A stretch of DNA of 17,603 nucleotides, taken from the NCBI GenBank assembly GCA_964582985.1, contig CAZOUM010000054.1:1-17603 (forward strand), read 5' to 3'. The notes beneath the pieces are model-generated. The model was not told the DNA's origin. It did not search any database and saw only the letters and a list, made by a program, of their open reading frames with translations. Source of the stretch: CAZQYB01 sp964582985. Lineage in GTDB: Bacteria > Planctomycetota > Phycisphaerae > Sedimentisphaerales > Anaerobacaceae. A program made the position numbers and the translations under genes. This document shows positions 6,407 to 12,884 of the stretch, piece by piece. Position 1 is the first letter of the stretch; every line of letters starts with the position of its first letter.

Positions 6407-7189
6407 CTAAACTTTAAAAAACCTAACTTGAGTGTTAAGTATGTTCTTCAGAAGCTCAAAATCGTAATCCATGGTATGTATCGTTATGCCGGGGTACCCA
6501 TCTCGAGCTTCTATACTAATTACAGCATCACTAACAATTCTACATGGGTCACCATGAGGAGATTTTCCATCAAGTATAGACTGAGCTTCATTTTGAATTT
6601 TGGCCATACTTTCTTTAGGGTCTCTGAATTTGTTGAACTTGCTAACGTCGAGTTGGGCTAGGTTTTGTAGGTCTGCTTGCTTTGATTTCCAAAAATCACA
6701 GATTTTACAGTTCTCGGGGCATTTCTTGCTAATTTGTAAGTAATATCCGTGTTCGAGCAGTTGCGGAGCATCAGCGCCTCGAGTGCAATTAGTCATATCA
6801 CATAGTGACCTCGGAACGGCATCGTAGAAGAAATTTTGCCAAGCCCCCTCTATTAAATTTTTTAAGCGTCTTATGATAAGTTTTTTCGAATTGAATCTTT
6901 CGAATAAACGTTTAATGGCATTATAAACAAGATCATCGAGAATACCATTGCCTTTGAGTTTTTCGGTACGTTCCTTAGCTGTTTTAATATCTTCAAAGTT
7001 CATAAGAAAATTGTATGCAGTAATGAGCGTGTTAAGAACCTTGCAACGGTACTCTCGCTCAACATAAATGGAACAGCACAACTTTTTTCCAAACAAATCG
7101 GCTCGGACTTTCGTGTTGATTTCTTCATCGGCCCAGTGCCTTTTTATTTGGGTCGATGTGTCAAGAAAAAAATGGTTCTTATTCTCCAT
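6407..7189 (-). CDS. Putative PIN-like nuclease with cysteine-rich insert, 260 aa
   Basis: This is the last gene of the three-gene cassette. Numbering from a TTG ten codons upstream, HFFLDTS (16-22) gives an N-terminal strand ending in Asp. YVEREY (52-57) has the next acids. The C-terminus has SDAVISIEA (230-238) and ITIHTMDYDF (245-254), which match the last two acidic motifs of a PIN domain. PIN proteins are metal-dependent RNases, often toxins. Between these halves sit about 165 residues of helical insert holding C140, C145, C167, C171 and C174 (C-x4-C, then CPENCKIC), a possible zinc or iron-sulfur site. The ATG at 7189 is chosen; it overlaps the stop of the preceding gene by 11 nt and has no clear ribosome-binding site, suggesting translational coupling. 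PIN assignment is inference from motif order. Confidence 0.5.
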   Translation of the reverse strand: MENKNHFFLDTSTQIKRHWADEEINTKVRADLFGKKLCCSIYVEREYRCKVLNTLITAYNFLMNFEDIKTAKERTEKLKGNGILDDLVYNAIKRLFERFNSKKLIIRRLKNLIEGAWQNFFYDAVPRSLCDMTNCTRGADAPQLLEHGYYLQISKKCPENCKICDFWKSKQADLQNLAQLDVSKFNKFRDPKESMAKIQNEAQSILDGKSPHGDPCRIVSDAVISIEARDGYPGITIHTMDYDFELLKNILNTQVRFFKV

Positions 7190-7940
7190 CGTTGTGTTTG
7201 GTGGGTTCGTATTTTTCAATGGCCTTACGGCTTGTTGGTAACAGGGCTAGCCCGCTTCGCAAGAATTCCTCATGAAGATTTTGGTAATCTTCTTTATTAC
7301 ACTCCAGACCTTTGTCGTATATTAGCCCTATCGCTTTCTTAAGAATGTCAAGGTGAGTTTGCGTAAGCTCCTCGGCATAGTTATAATCTAGCACATCTCT
7401 TATCAGGGAAACGCAAGAGGCTAAACACTCAGTCTCCTCATCTTCCAACGCATCTTCGAAAACACCTAATTCTTCTTCGAGAACTGCACATCTTGTAATA
7501 CGACGTGCGACATCATCAAAATCTTCCTCCAGTTCGCCAAAAAGTTTAGTCACTGCGGAAAGCTTTTCGTGGTACGGTAATATGAATTCATCGAAAGTAA
7601 ATTGCATCGCTTCGTGCAGAGTTGCGGTTTGCATCCACAGCTGTATACCATCTTCCAACTCAAGAGTAACATCTGGCATATCTGCAAGTTCCCGCCATGA
7701 AAGAGAGCGTATATTAGTTGAAGGCCCTCGGCTCGTCCACTGTAACGAATGTAAGTATGCTAGAATGTACTTAAATTGCTGCTCAAAGTCGGCCTGCTTG
7801 GCTTCAACCTGCTCGATGCGGCCAGTATTCCGGAGGGTCTGCGGAGATTCCTTGGGGAGCGGTTTTTGCCATAAATCGAGATCCCGATTTTCTCGGACAA
7901 CTTCCATGTCGACTGGTGTTCTTTTTGTAAACCTTTTCAT
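7179..7940 (-). CDS. Cassette middle gene: acidic helical protein of unknown function, 253 aa
   Basis: I do not recognise this protein. After a polar N-terminus (to about residue 40) it is almost entirely predicted helix and strongly acidic, with ELEEDFDDVARR, LEEELGVFEDALEDEETE in the centre and HLDILKKAIGLIYDKG plus FLRSGLALLP near the end. It has no signal peptide, membrane segment or obvious catalytic motif. Its ATG overlaps the stop of the first cassette gene in ATGA, with AGAAAGG just upstream, and its own stop overlaps the PIN-like gene. Such tight coupling suggests a fixed stoichiometry. An acidic partner beside a putative nuclease could be an inhibitor or a bridging subunit, but that is inference from position only. 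Confidence 0.65.
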   Translation of the reverse strand: MKRFTKRTPVDMEVVRENRDLDLWQKPLPKESPQTLRNTGRIEQVEAKQADFEQQFKYILAYLHSLQWTSRGPSTNIRSLSWRELADMPDVTLELEDGIQLWMQTATLHEAMQFTFDEFILPYHEKLSAVTKLFGELEEDFDDVARRITRCAVLEEELGVFEDALEDEETECLASCVSLIRDVLDYNYAEELTQTHLDILKKAIGLIYDKGLECNKEDYQNLHEEFLRSGLALLPTSRKAIEKYEPTKHNDGE

Positions 7941-8668
7941 TTGCCTTTCTTGAGCTTCTCAAGATTATCACGCAAATCTGTCAAAGTTTCAATCATTTGA
8001 TCCACGTCAGCTTTATGCAGTTCGAGAATCAGTTGTTTTGGCTCGCGGAGTGTAGGGAGTTCGATAGTTGTTCCTTCTGTTCCTAAGCGGAGCTGAGCTA
8101 TGTTAGTTTGAGGAGAAGCGTATACAATAGAGAGGGAAGCATAGGGAATGTTACGAAGTTCCCCTCTAACCTGGTCGTGCTTCTTGATTGCTAGTTGCCA
8201 GGTCATGTTTTGTAAAACAAGACCTTGAGTCGTTCTCCTAAGTATTGCACGGTCTCTCAGATCGGTCGGAACAAGTTCTTTCTTAACCTCCCCTAAGCGC
8301 CATAAGAACTCATCTATACCAACTTCTTCGAGAATTTTGGAGGGGACCGTTGTTTGGATACCTGTAGTTGTATCTGAATATGTGGCGGACCTAACAAGCG
8401 AGTCAAGCTCTGTGCGAACTATGTTGGAGAATTGCTCAGGTGTCAAGCCTTGTTTGAATTTATCCTTAGGAATAGATTCTAATTTTTGAATATCGATAAC
8501 AAGATCGACTCTGCCGTTCGAGTCTAGGTCAATAGACAGACAATCCGACTTTAGAAGTTCTTTGGCCATGGATAACGCAGCCGAGAAAACTGCACGAGAC
8601 TCTTTGCCCGGAAGTGGAAATTTATGTTTCTTAGCGCCAGTTTTTTTCCCTCTCTTAGCACTAGTCAT
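7937..8668 (-). CDS. Cassette first gene: unknown protein with COMM-like C-terminal half, 243 aa
   Basis: The N-terminus is very basic (SAKRGKKTGAKKHK, 3-16), possibly nucleic-acid binding. Residues about 25-140 are mixed helix and strand. The segment 148-235 has the layout of a COMM domain: a Trp after a hydrophobic strand (LVLQNMTWQLAI, 150-161), a strand after a proline (IPYASLSIVYA, 174-184), then TIELPTL and a final helix (REPKQLILELHKADVDQMIE). COMM domains are known mainly from eukaryotic scaffold proteins, so this is tentative and could be chance. The ATG has AGGAGG 10 nt upstream. It is the promoter-proximal gene of the cassette, with a leader of about 160 nt. Confidence 0.65.
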   Translation of the reverse strand: MTSAKRGKKTGAKKHKFPLPGKESRAVFSAALSMAKELLKSDCLSIDLDSNGRVDLVIDIQKLESIPKDKFKQGLTPEQFSNIVRTELDSLVRSATYSDTTTGIQTTVPSKILEEVGIDEFLWRLGEVKKELVPTDLRDRAILRRTTQGLVLQNMTWQLAIKKHDQVRGELRNIPYASLSIVYASPQTNIAQLRLGTEGTTIELPTLREPKQLILELHKADVDQMIETLTDLRDNLEKLKKGK

Positions 8669-8692
8669 GTTCAGAAAGCCTCCTAAAAGGCG

Positions 8693-8707
8693 AGGTTCTT
8701 TGAACCT
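8693..8707. promoter_or_regulatory. Leader hairpin upstream of the cassette
   Basis: AGGTTC-TTT-GAACCT is a perfect 6-bp stem located 25-39 nt before the first cassette start codon, close to its AGGAGG site. It could affect translation or simply be a protein-binding palindrome. Confidence 0.35.
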
Positions 8708-8833
8708 TCGCTCTTTGTCGTTGTTGCAAGAAGATCTAAGAAATTGACCTTTTGGAGCACAAAAACGCCATTTTTATTTATATCGGCTACTTGGTCGCGC
8801 AAGCTTAATCGTCTCCGGGCTAGATATACAAAA

Positions 8834-8863
8834 ATTATACCAAAGTCCACTGTATATAGTCAA
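8834..8863 (-). promoter_or_regulatory. Strong predicted promoter of the three-gene cassette
   Basis: On the minus strand, TTGACT (8863-8858) is followed after 18 bp by a perfect TATAAT (8839-8834). Transcription should begin near 8827, giving a leader of about 160 nt. This is one of the best promoter matches in the window and the only one seen for the cassette. Confidence 0.7.
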
Positions 8864-8876
8864 GTAAATATTTACT
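8863..8876. promoter_or_regulatory. 14-bp palindrome beside the cassette -35 (candidate operator)
   Basis: AGTAAATATTTACT is a perfect palindrome that touches the -35 hexamer. Overlapping it, TTTACTTGA occurs twice on the minus strand with a 7-bp gap. A dimeric regulator could bind here; the AT-richness could also act as an upstream promoter element. Confidence 0.4.
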
Positions 8877-9018
8877 CAAGTAAAAATTGCTTAAATTTTC
8901 TCCTAGAGCACGGAGGCTGGCTGAGGCCTTGCAGATGATTCTTCTGGCCCATTTCCTAAATCATATCGAATCCCGGCTATCCCGTTTAGTCAGAGACCTG
9001 AGGAAATAGCTAAAAGAA

Positions 9019-9038
9019 CCCCCGGATAAATCCGAGGG
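9019..9038. repeat. REP-like hairpin upstream of the RAYT gene
   Basis: CCCCCGGAT and ATCCGAGGG pair at 8 of 9 positions around an AA loop. It lies about 58 nt before the transposase ATG and has the same 20-nt, 2-nt-loop design as the hairpin just after that gene. Confidence 0.7.
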
Positions 9039-9061
9039 CTAAATATAGTTTTGGTAGTTGA

Positions 9062-9089
9062 TTGTAATTCAACGAAGTCGAAATATAAT
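9062..9089 (+). promoter_or_regulatory. Predicted promoter of the RAYT gene, possibly leaderless
   Basis: TTGTAA (9062-9067), a 16-bp spacer and a perfect TATAAT (9084-9089) precede the ATG at 9096 by only 6 nt. Transcription would start at or next to the start codon, and no ribosome-binding site is present. Confidence 0.5.
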
Positions 9090-9095
9090 CTTCTT

Positions 9096-9560
9096 ATGCC
9101 CAAAACTCTTGGATATATGATTACGTGGACGACGTACGGGAGCTGGCTGCAAGGGGACAAGCGGGGCTTCGTTAAGAACGGCCGAACTTACCCTGGAAGG
9201 AAACGACTGGCAGATTGCAACAGGCAACGTTTGCAGAAAAGGCCAGTCAAGCTTTCGCAAAGGCAGCGAAGAACCGTTGAAAAGGCTATACTTGAAAAAG
9301 CGCAACAACTGAATCAAGAAATATGCGCTGTGTACGTGGCTGGCAGGCATGTTCATATCGTCGCTAAGTATATCCCGGTGGGGATTGAGAACATTGTGAG
9401 GGTGTATAAGAGTGCATCTGTCGTAGCGCTGCGGAAAGTTGGTCTGACTGGCAGAATATGGACGAAGGGATTCGATAAGAGATACTGTTTTGACCAGCGC
9501 TCTTTGCAGGAAAGAGTGCGCTATGTAAACTCGCACAATCGAAGGTACGCATGTATTTAG
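9096..9560 (+). CDS. REP-associated tyrosine transposase (Y1/HUH, RAYT-type), 154 aa
   Basis: This is a small single-strand DNA transposase of the IS200-like Y1 superfamily. Visible motifs are the N-terminal ITWTTYGSWLQGDKRG (9-24), typical of one large RAYT group, the metal-binding HUH motif HVH (85-87), WTKGFDKRY (122-130), and a C-terminal helix YVNSHN (143-148) whose Tyr is the likely DNA-attacking residue. RAYTs are normally single-copy genes thought to mobilise short REP palindromes. The start at 9096 is chosen over an upstream in-frame start because the protein core begins there and a TATAAT box sits directly before it. The gene is bracketed by two 20-nt hairpins, one 58 nt upstream and one touching the stop codon. 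It appears intact. Confidence 0.88.
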   Translation: MPKTLGYMITWTTYGSWLQGDKRGFVKNGRTYPGRKRLADCNRQRLQKRPVKLSQRQRRTVEKAILEKAQQLNQEICAVYVAGRHVHIVAKYIPVGIENIVRVYKSASVVALRKVGLTGRIWTKGFDKRYCFDQRSLQERVRYVNSHNRRYACI

Positions 9561-9580
9561 CCCTGTAATTTATTGCAGGG
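9561..9580. repeat. REP-like hairpin touching the RAYT stop codon
   Basis: CCCTGTAAT and ATTGCAGGG pair across a TT loop with one T-G wobble. The hairpin begins on the base after the stop codon. It could be the right boundary recognised by the transposase, and could also help end transcription, although no T-run follows. Confidence 0.65.
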
Positions 9581-9678
9581 TCAACCTATTCTTGGAACAT
9601 GATTTTTCAAGCCTCCCTTAACTGCGTGCGCGGGTGCGACGCGCGGGCAGGCTATGGGGGCAAGGATAGTTTAGATGC

Positions 9679-10158
9679 TCATCGGTTTAACAGCCAGATG
9701 GAGAAGTTCAGCACGGCGGCGAAAGAGGTCCACGCGATATAGGGAAGCAGCAACAGCGCGGCGGGGGTCGAGACCCTGGCGAAGGCCAGTATCGTAAGAA
9801 CGATGACGCTCCAGAGCAGGAGGATTTCACAAAAAGCAAGCAGCGGCATCCTGGCGCCGAAGAACAAGGGCGTCCAAAGGCCGTTTAGAATAAGCTGCAG
9901 CAGATACAGAGCGAGGGCGATTTTGACCACTGTGTTCGCAAGGCCTTTGTGCCATACGAGAAAAGCCGAGACGGCCATAAGCAGATAGAGCACGGTCCAG
10001 ACGGGGCCGAAGAGCCAGTCCGGCGGTGTAAAAGAAGGCTTGTTCAGATACGTATACCAATCGGATACAGCCTGGCGCGTAAATAGTGAGCCGATAATGG
10101 CGGGGGTAAAAGTCACGGCTAAACAGATGATAAATTTTATGGCGATGCCTGGCTTCAT
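9679..10158 (-). CDS. tspO: TspO/MBR family membrane protein (tryptophan-rich sensory protein)
   Basis: TspO is a five-helix membrane protein that binds porphyrins and related ligands; in bacteria it is linked to tetrapyrrole or stress responses. The 159-residue length is normal. Family landmarks are WYTYLNKPSFTPPDW (34-48), GPVWTVLYLLM (51-61), LNGLWTPLFFG (91-101) and PYIAWTSFAAVLN (139-151), with helices at about 5-27, 51-70, 75-98, 105-127 and 132-157. The ATG at 10158 lies only 6 nt after a perfect TATAAT box and lacks a ribosome-binding site, so the mRNA may be leaderless. The upstream neighbour is an HNH-AP2 gene on the same strand, 42 nt away, but the box in the gap suggests separate transcription. 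Confidence 0.93.
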   Translation of the reverse strand: MKPGIAIKFIICLAVTFTPAIIGSLFTRQAVSDWYTYLNKPSFTPPDWLFGPVWTVLYLLMAVSAFLVWHKGLANTVVKIALALYLLQLILNGLWTPLFFGARMPLLAFCEILLLWSVIVLTILAFARVSTPAALLLLPYIAWTSFAAVLNFSIWLLNR

Positions 10159-10164
10159 AACTAT

Positions 10165-10170
10165 ATTATA
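10165..10170 (-). promoter_or_regulatory. -10 box directly before tspO
   Basis: TATAAT on the minus strand ends 6 nt before the ATG, the same spacing as at the RAYT gene. No convincing -35 is visible 16-18 bp upstream. Confidence 0.45.
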
Positions 10171-10200
10171 GCCGATAGTAAAAATTTGTGAGCGCGGAGC

Positions 10201-10893
10201 TTAGCCGGAAAAGATAATTTTTTTGACGTGTCTTCTAAATTCCACCAACTGCGGAAAATTAAGATACGCATAATCTTTAAACAGCACCTCTGCTTTTCGG
10301 TCGTAAGCCACCGCCGCTTCAATCTCATCGGTGAACAGGCCGAGGTATATGACCTTTCGATTCGGCCGTATGCGAGCGAACCATTTTCGGCAGCATTTGG
10401 ACCAGGTAACGCCTTTGTATTTTGAAGTTGCCCTGCGGTTTGGGCGTCTGTTTCTGTTGTTTTGCGTGATTGAGCAGAGTCGGAGGTTTGCTTTTCGGTT
10501 GTTTAAGGTGTCGCCGTCTATATGGTCGACGAGGAGGCCGTTGGGGGCGTTGGCAACGACGCGGTGCATAGAAATCTTTTTTCCGCCGGCGCATCGACAG
10601 GCGTAAAGATTGTGACGGCTTCGGGAGGCGGACCATTTGTATCTGGCCAGCCGAGGGTAATCCTCGGCGTCCACAATCGCGAATTTGCCCTGGGTTAGAG
10701 GTATGAATCTTACGCCGTCGTTATCAGGCAGTGGGGGAGTTTCGGCGGGTTCGAAGTTCGGGCAGGTATCCTGTGGTGCGACGACGAAGAGTTTTGTATG
10801 TGGGGCCTGTTTATGGTCGCAGATGAGGATGGTGCGACTTTCGGCCGAGGCTTGCTTGGTATGACAACAATACTGGCAGGTCTTAGCTTTCAC
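10201..10893 (-). CDS. HNH endonuclease with AP2 DNA-binding domain, 230 aa
   Basis: This resembles free-standing HNH homing-type endonucleases. From a GTG start at 10893, residues 6-44 hold CQYC, CDH and a later Cys that may form a small zinc site. The HNH nuclease core follows: MHRVV (109-113), GLLVDHIDGDTLNNRKANLRLC (119-140) with the His, Asp-His and Asn residues expected, and NNRNRRPN. An AP2-like module (about 157-215) carries SKYKGVTW, KWFARI, YLGLF and AAVAYDRKA, which should bind DNA. The frame can be extended to a TTG at 11004, but those 37 residues look like translated AT-rich repeat, so the shorter start is preferred; neither has a clear ribosome-binding site. No intron or split host gene is evident here. 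Confidence 0.85.
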   Translation of the reverse strand: MKAKTCQYCCHTKQASAESRTILICDHKQAPHTKLFVVAPQDTCPNFEPAETPPLPDNDGVRFIPLTQGKFAIVDAEDYPRLARYKWSASRSRHNLYACRCAGGKKISMHRVVANAPNGLLVDHIDGDTLNNRKANLRLCSITQNNRNRRPNRRATSKYKGVTWSKCCRKWFARIRPNRKVIYLGLFTDEIEAAVAYDRKAEVLFKDYAYLNFPQLVEFRRHVKKIIFSG

Positions 10894-11140
10894 AATTTGC
10901 AGCTTCTGGGATGAGCCCCGGCGAAGAACTGCTGGAAATCCTAAATTCGAATATCGAAATTCTCCGCAGGACACCTTACGGTGGAAACAAATCCGAATTT
11001 TCAAATTACCAAATGTTCCAAACTGTTTTGAGTCTTCAAAGATTTAGATTTTGAACATTGTTTAGTGCTTAGTATTTCGAGTTTCGTGCTTGTCCTTTAT
11101 GGGCAGGCTCATAAAGGGGCCCTCCATAATTGGACGTGCG

Positions 11141-11265
11141 CCAGTCATCCCCCACGAACTCTCTACTCACTACTCACCAATGCTCTACTCACCAACTCTC
11201 TTCCAGTCATCCCCCATGAACTCTCTACTCACTACTCACCAATGCTCTACTCACCAATCTCCCTT
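11141..11265 (+). repeat. Two-copy 62-bp tandem repeat
   Basis: Copy one spans 11141-11202 and copy two begins at 11203. Each starts CCAGTCATCCCCCA and contains CTCTACTCACTACTCACCAA. Differences are few and mostly at the right end. TCCATAATTGGACG occurs on both sides of the pair (11123-11136 and 11265-11278). Confidence 0.85.
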
Positions 11266-11496
11266 CCATAATTGGACGAACTTGCGCATTTGCGCTGAAA
11301 ATATAAGCCGTCTGCCGTCGCTCGTCGCTCGTAACTCGTTTGTGGAAGGCGAGTAAAAAATTTTTAATTTTTTGCGGTTTTTGCTTCCAACTACCCGCGC
11401 AAATGATTGATTTTTAGCCACAGATTTCGCAGATTACGCGGAGAAATCATCACTCATCAATATCCAAGATCCGCCGTCCGTGTGGCGGACTCGGGG

Positions 11497-11583
11497 CCTT
11501 CGCGTTGCTCCGGCCCGCGGATTTGCTCGATTATCCCACAGCTTCGCTCGGAACCTTCGCGTTGCTCCGGCCCGCAGATTTGC
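11497..11583 (+). repeat. Pair of 30-bp direct repeats
   Basis: The 30 bases at 11497-11526 recur at 11554-11583 with one G/A difference; both begin CCTTCGCGTTGCTCCGGCCC. The unit is GC-rich and non-coding, and is probably a dispersed genomic repeat. Confidence 0.8.
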
Positions 11584-11718
11584 GCGACTACCGCAGCCGA
11601 AAGGCAGGCCGTTTTTAATAGTTTCTTTTTGGCCGAAGAAATGTAGAATTGGGGGAACACAAGGCCGGTTTTGCGCATCTTAGAAGTGGGAATTGATAAA
11701 TAGGCATATTTTGCGGAT

Positions 11719-12777
11719 ATGGGCGAAAAGAAGCTAAAAACGGCGGTACTTGGCCTCAAAGGTAGAGGCGAACTCCTGCTGGAAGCAATATCAGGGTTTG
11801 ATTATTTCCAGCTTGAGGCTGTTGCGGACAAGGACGGTGGGCTTGCCGGCAAGACTTCCCAGAGATACAACTGTGCGTGGTACGATGATTACAGGCAATT
11901 GATAATACAGAATCAGTTTGATTGTTTGTTAGTTGCGGCCGGCATGCACAGTTGTGACGAGCATATCAGGGCAGCGATGAAGAAGAAGTGCAACGTCCTC
12001 AAACTCGCTCCTGCTGCAAGGAACTTCGAGGAAGCTGCGGAATTTGTGCGTCTTGCCGAGGAGGAGAAGGTGAGATTTGCGGTTGCCAACACGAAGCGTT
12101 TTGCGCGAAGCTTTCTTGCCTTACGGCAGTTTCTGCAGGAAGGTGAGATTGAGGGGATTTTTTTGGTTACCGCCACCTGCGCCGTCGGCGACCGGCCGCA
12201 TCCTGCGTGGCAGACCGACCCGAAACTTGCCGGCGGCGGGGTGCTGCTGCACAACTGTTATGAAATAATCGACCAGATAGTGTGGAACTTCGGCGTGCCG
12301 GCCCAGGTGTATTCGTTAAACAGCAACGCGGCCGGGGACAGGCAACAGCGGCTGTATTTGACGGAAGATACGGCGCTGGTGGCGATGAAATTTTCTGATG
12401 TGCTTATCGGGAACGTGTTGGCGTCAAGGCGTACAGGTATTGGGCCGGAACAGGAGTCTGTGAAGGTTTACGGCAGAGATAAGATTGTGACAATCAGTGA
12501 CAGGCGGTTTGCTGTGAGCGACCATCTTGGGCAGGCGATGGATGAATTAGAATATGACGATGATGAGCTTTTTTGCATGAAGAAACTGCTGGAGAATTTT
12601 GCATTGAGTATTTTGTTGCCCGATAAGAACAAGCTTTGCAGCGGCGGCAGGGAGAATTTAAGGGACATGGCGGTTATTGAATCGACGTATCTTTCAGCTC
12701 GGACGGGGATGCCGGAAGAGCCGGGCAGGATTTTAGATATGGCGTCGCGGCAGGGGGACGAGGTGATAAATGTTTAG
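11719..12777 (+). CDS. Gfo/Idh/MocA family protein with altered active site, 352 aa
   Basis: The fold is that of an NAD(P)-dependent sugar or inositol dehydrogenase: an N-terminal Rossmann strand-loop with GLKGRG (12-17), then FDCLLVAAGMHSCDEHI (67-83), and the family's GGGVLLHN...IIDQIVW segment (172-189). However, the EKP motif is replaced by LAP (96-98), so the usual catalytic lysine is alanine. The histidine of the GxHxxD motif is glutamate (E182), although the Asp (D185) remains. The protein may be a non-redox paralogue or use different chemistry. The ATG lacks a good ribosome-binding site. The coding sequence is intact and precedes the zinc-ribbon gene on the same strand by about 107 nt. 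Confidence 0.85.
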   Translation: MGEKKLKTAVLGLKGRGELLLEAISGFDYFQLEAVADKDGGLAGKTSQRYNCAWYDDYRQLIIQNQFDCLLVAAGMHSCDEHIRAAMKKKCNVLKLAPAARNFEEAAEFVRLAEEEKVRFAVANTKRFARSFLALRQFLQEGEIEGIFLVTATCAVGDRPHPAWQTDPKLAGGGVLLHNCYEIIDQIVWNFGVPAQVYSLNSNAAGDRQQRLYLTEDTALVAMKFSDVLIGNVLASRRTGIGPEQESVKVYGRDKIVTISDRRFAVSDHLGQAMDELEYDDDELFCMKKLLENFALSILLPDKNKLCSGGRENLRDMAVIESTYLSARTGMPEEPGRILDMASRQGDEVINV

Positions 12778-12803
12778 GGGTGTCATAAATAATAAATTAG
12801 CAT

Positions 12804-12835
12804 TTGACAGATAAAGGGATAACTAATAAGTTATC
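12804..12835 (+). promoter_or_regulatory. Possible promoter and palindrome before the zinc-ribbon gene
   Basis: A consensus TTGACA (12804-12809) is followed by GATAAC-TAATAA-GTTATC (12818-12835), a perfect 6-bp inverted repeat covering the -10 area. The -10 itself is poor (TAAGTT at 17-bp spacing). This could be a regulated promoter or an activator-dependent one. Confidence 0.35.
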
Positions 12836-12884
12836 GTGGCGATTAGGCAAGTTTATTGTTGCTCGATATTTTGGAGATTTTGTT

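Larger units (their letters stand above)
10894..11718. other. Non-coding, repeat-rich intergenic region
   Basis: No credible gene is present in these 825 bases. They contain AT-rich words of the TTTAGTGCTTAGTATTTCGAG type (near 11060), a 62-bp tandem duplication, a pair of 30-bp GC-rich direct repeats and poly-T/A patches. Open frames here are low-complexity translations of the repeats. Confidence 0.7.

Noticed and set aside
6407..7189. Radical SAM motif from CPENCKIC (C-x3-C-x2-C)
   Set aside because: The motif is far from the N-terminus, no other radical SAM features are present, and the flanking acidic motifs fit a PIN-like fold better.
9628..9644. GCGCG/CGCGC hairpin downstream of tspO as a terminator
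   Set aside because: The stem is only 5 bp and no T-run follows in the direction of tspO transcription.
10894..11004. Longer HNH protein starting at a TTG at 11004
   Set aside because: The extra 37 residues look like translated repeat sequence and there is no ribosome-binding site; the GTG at 10893 begins at the cysteine motif.
11065..11356. Overlapping open frames with repeated Leu-Ser-Thr-His words
   Set aside because: They are translations of the 62-bp tandem duplication, not genes.
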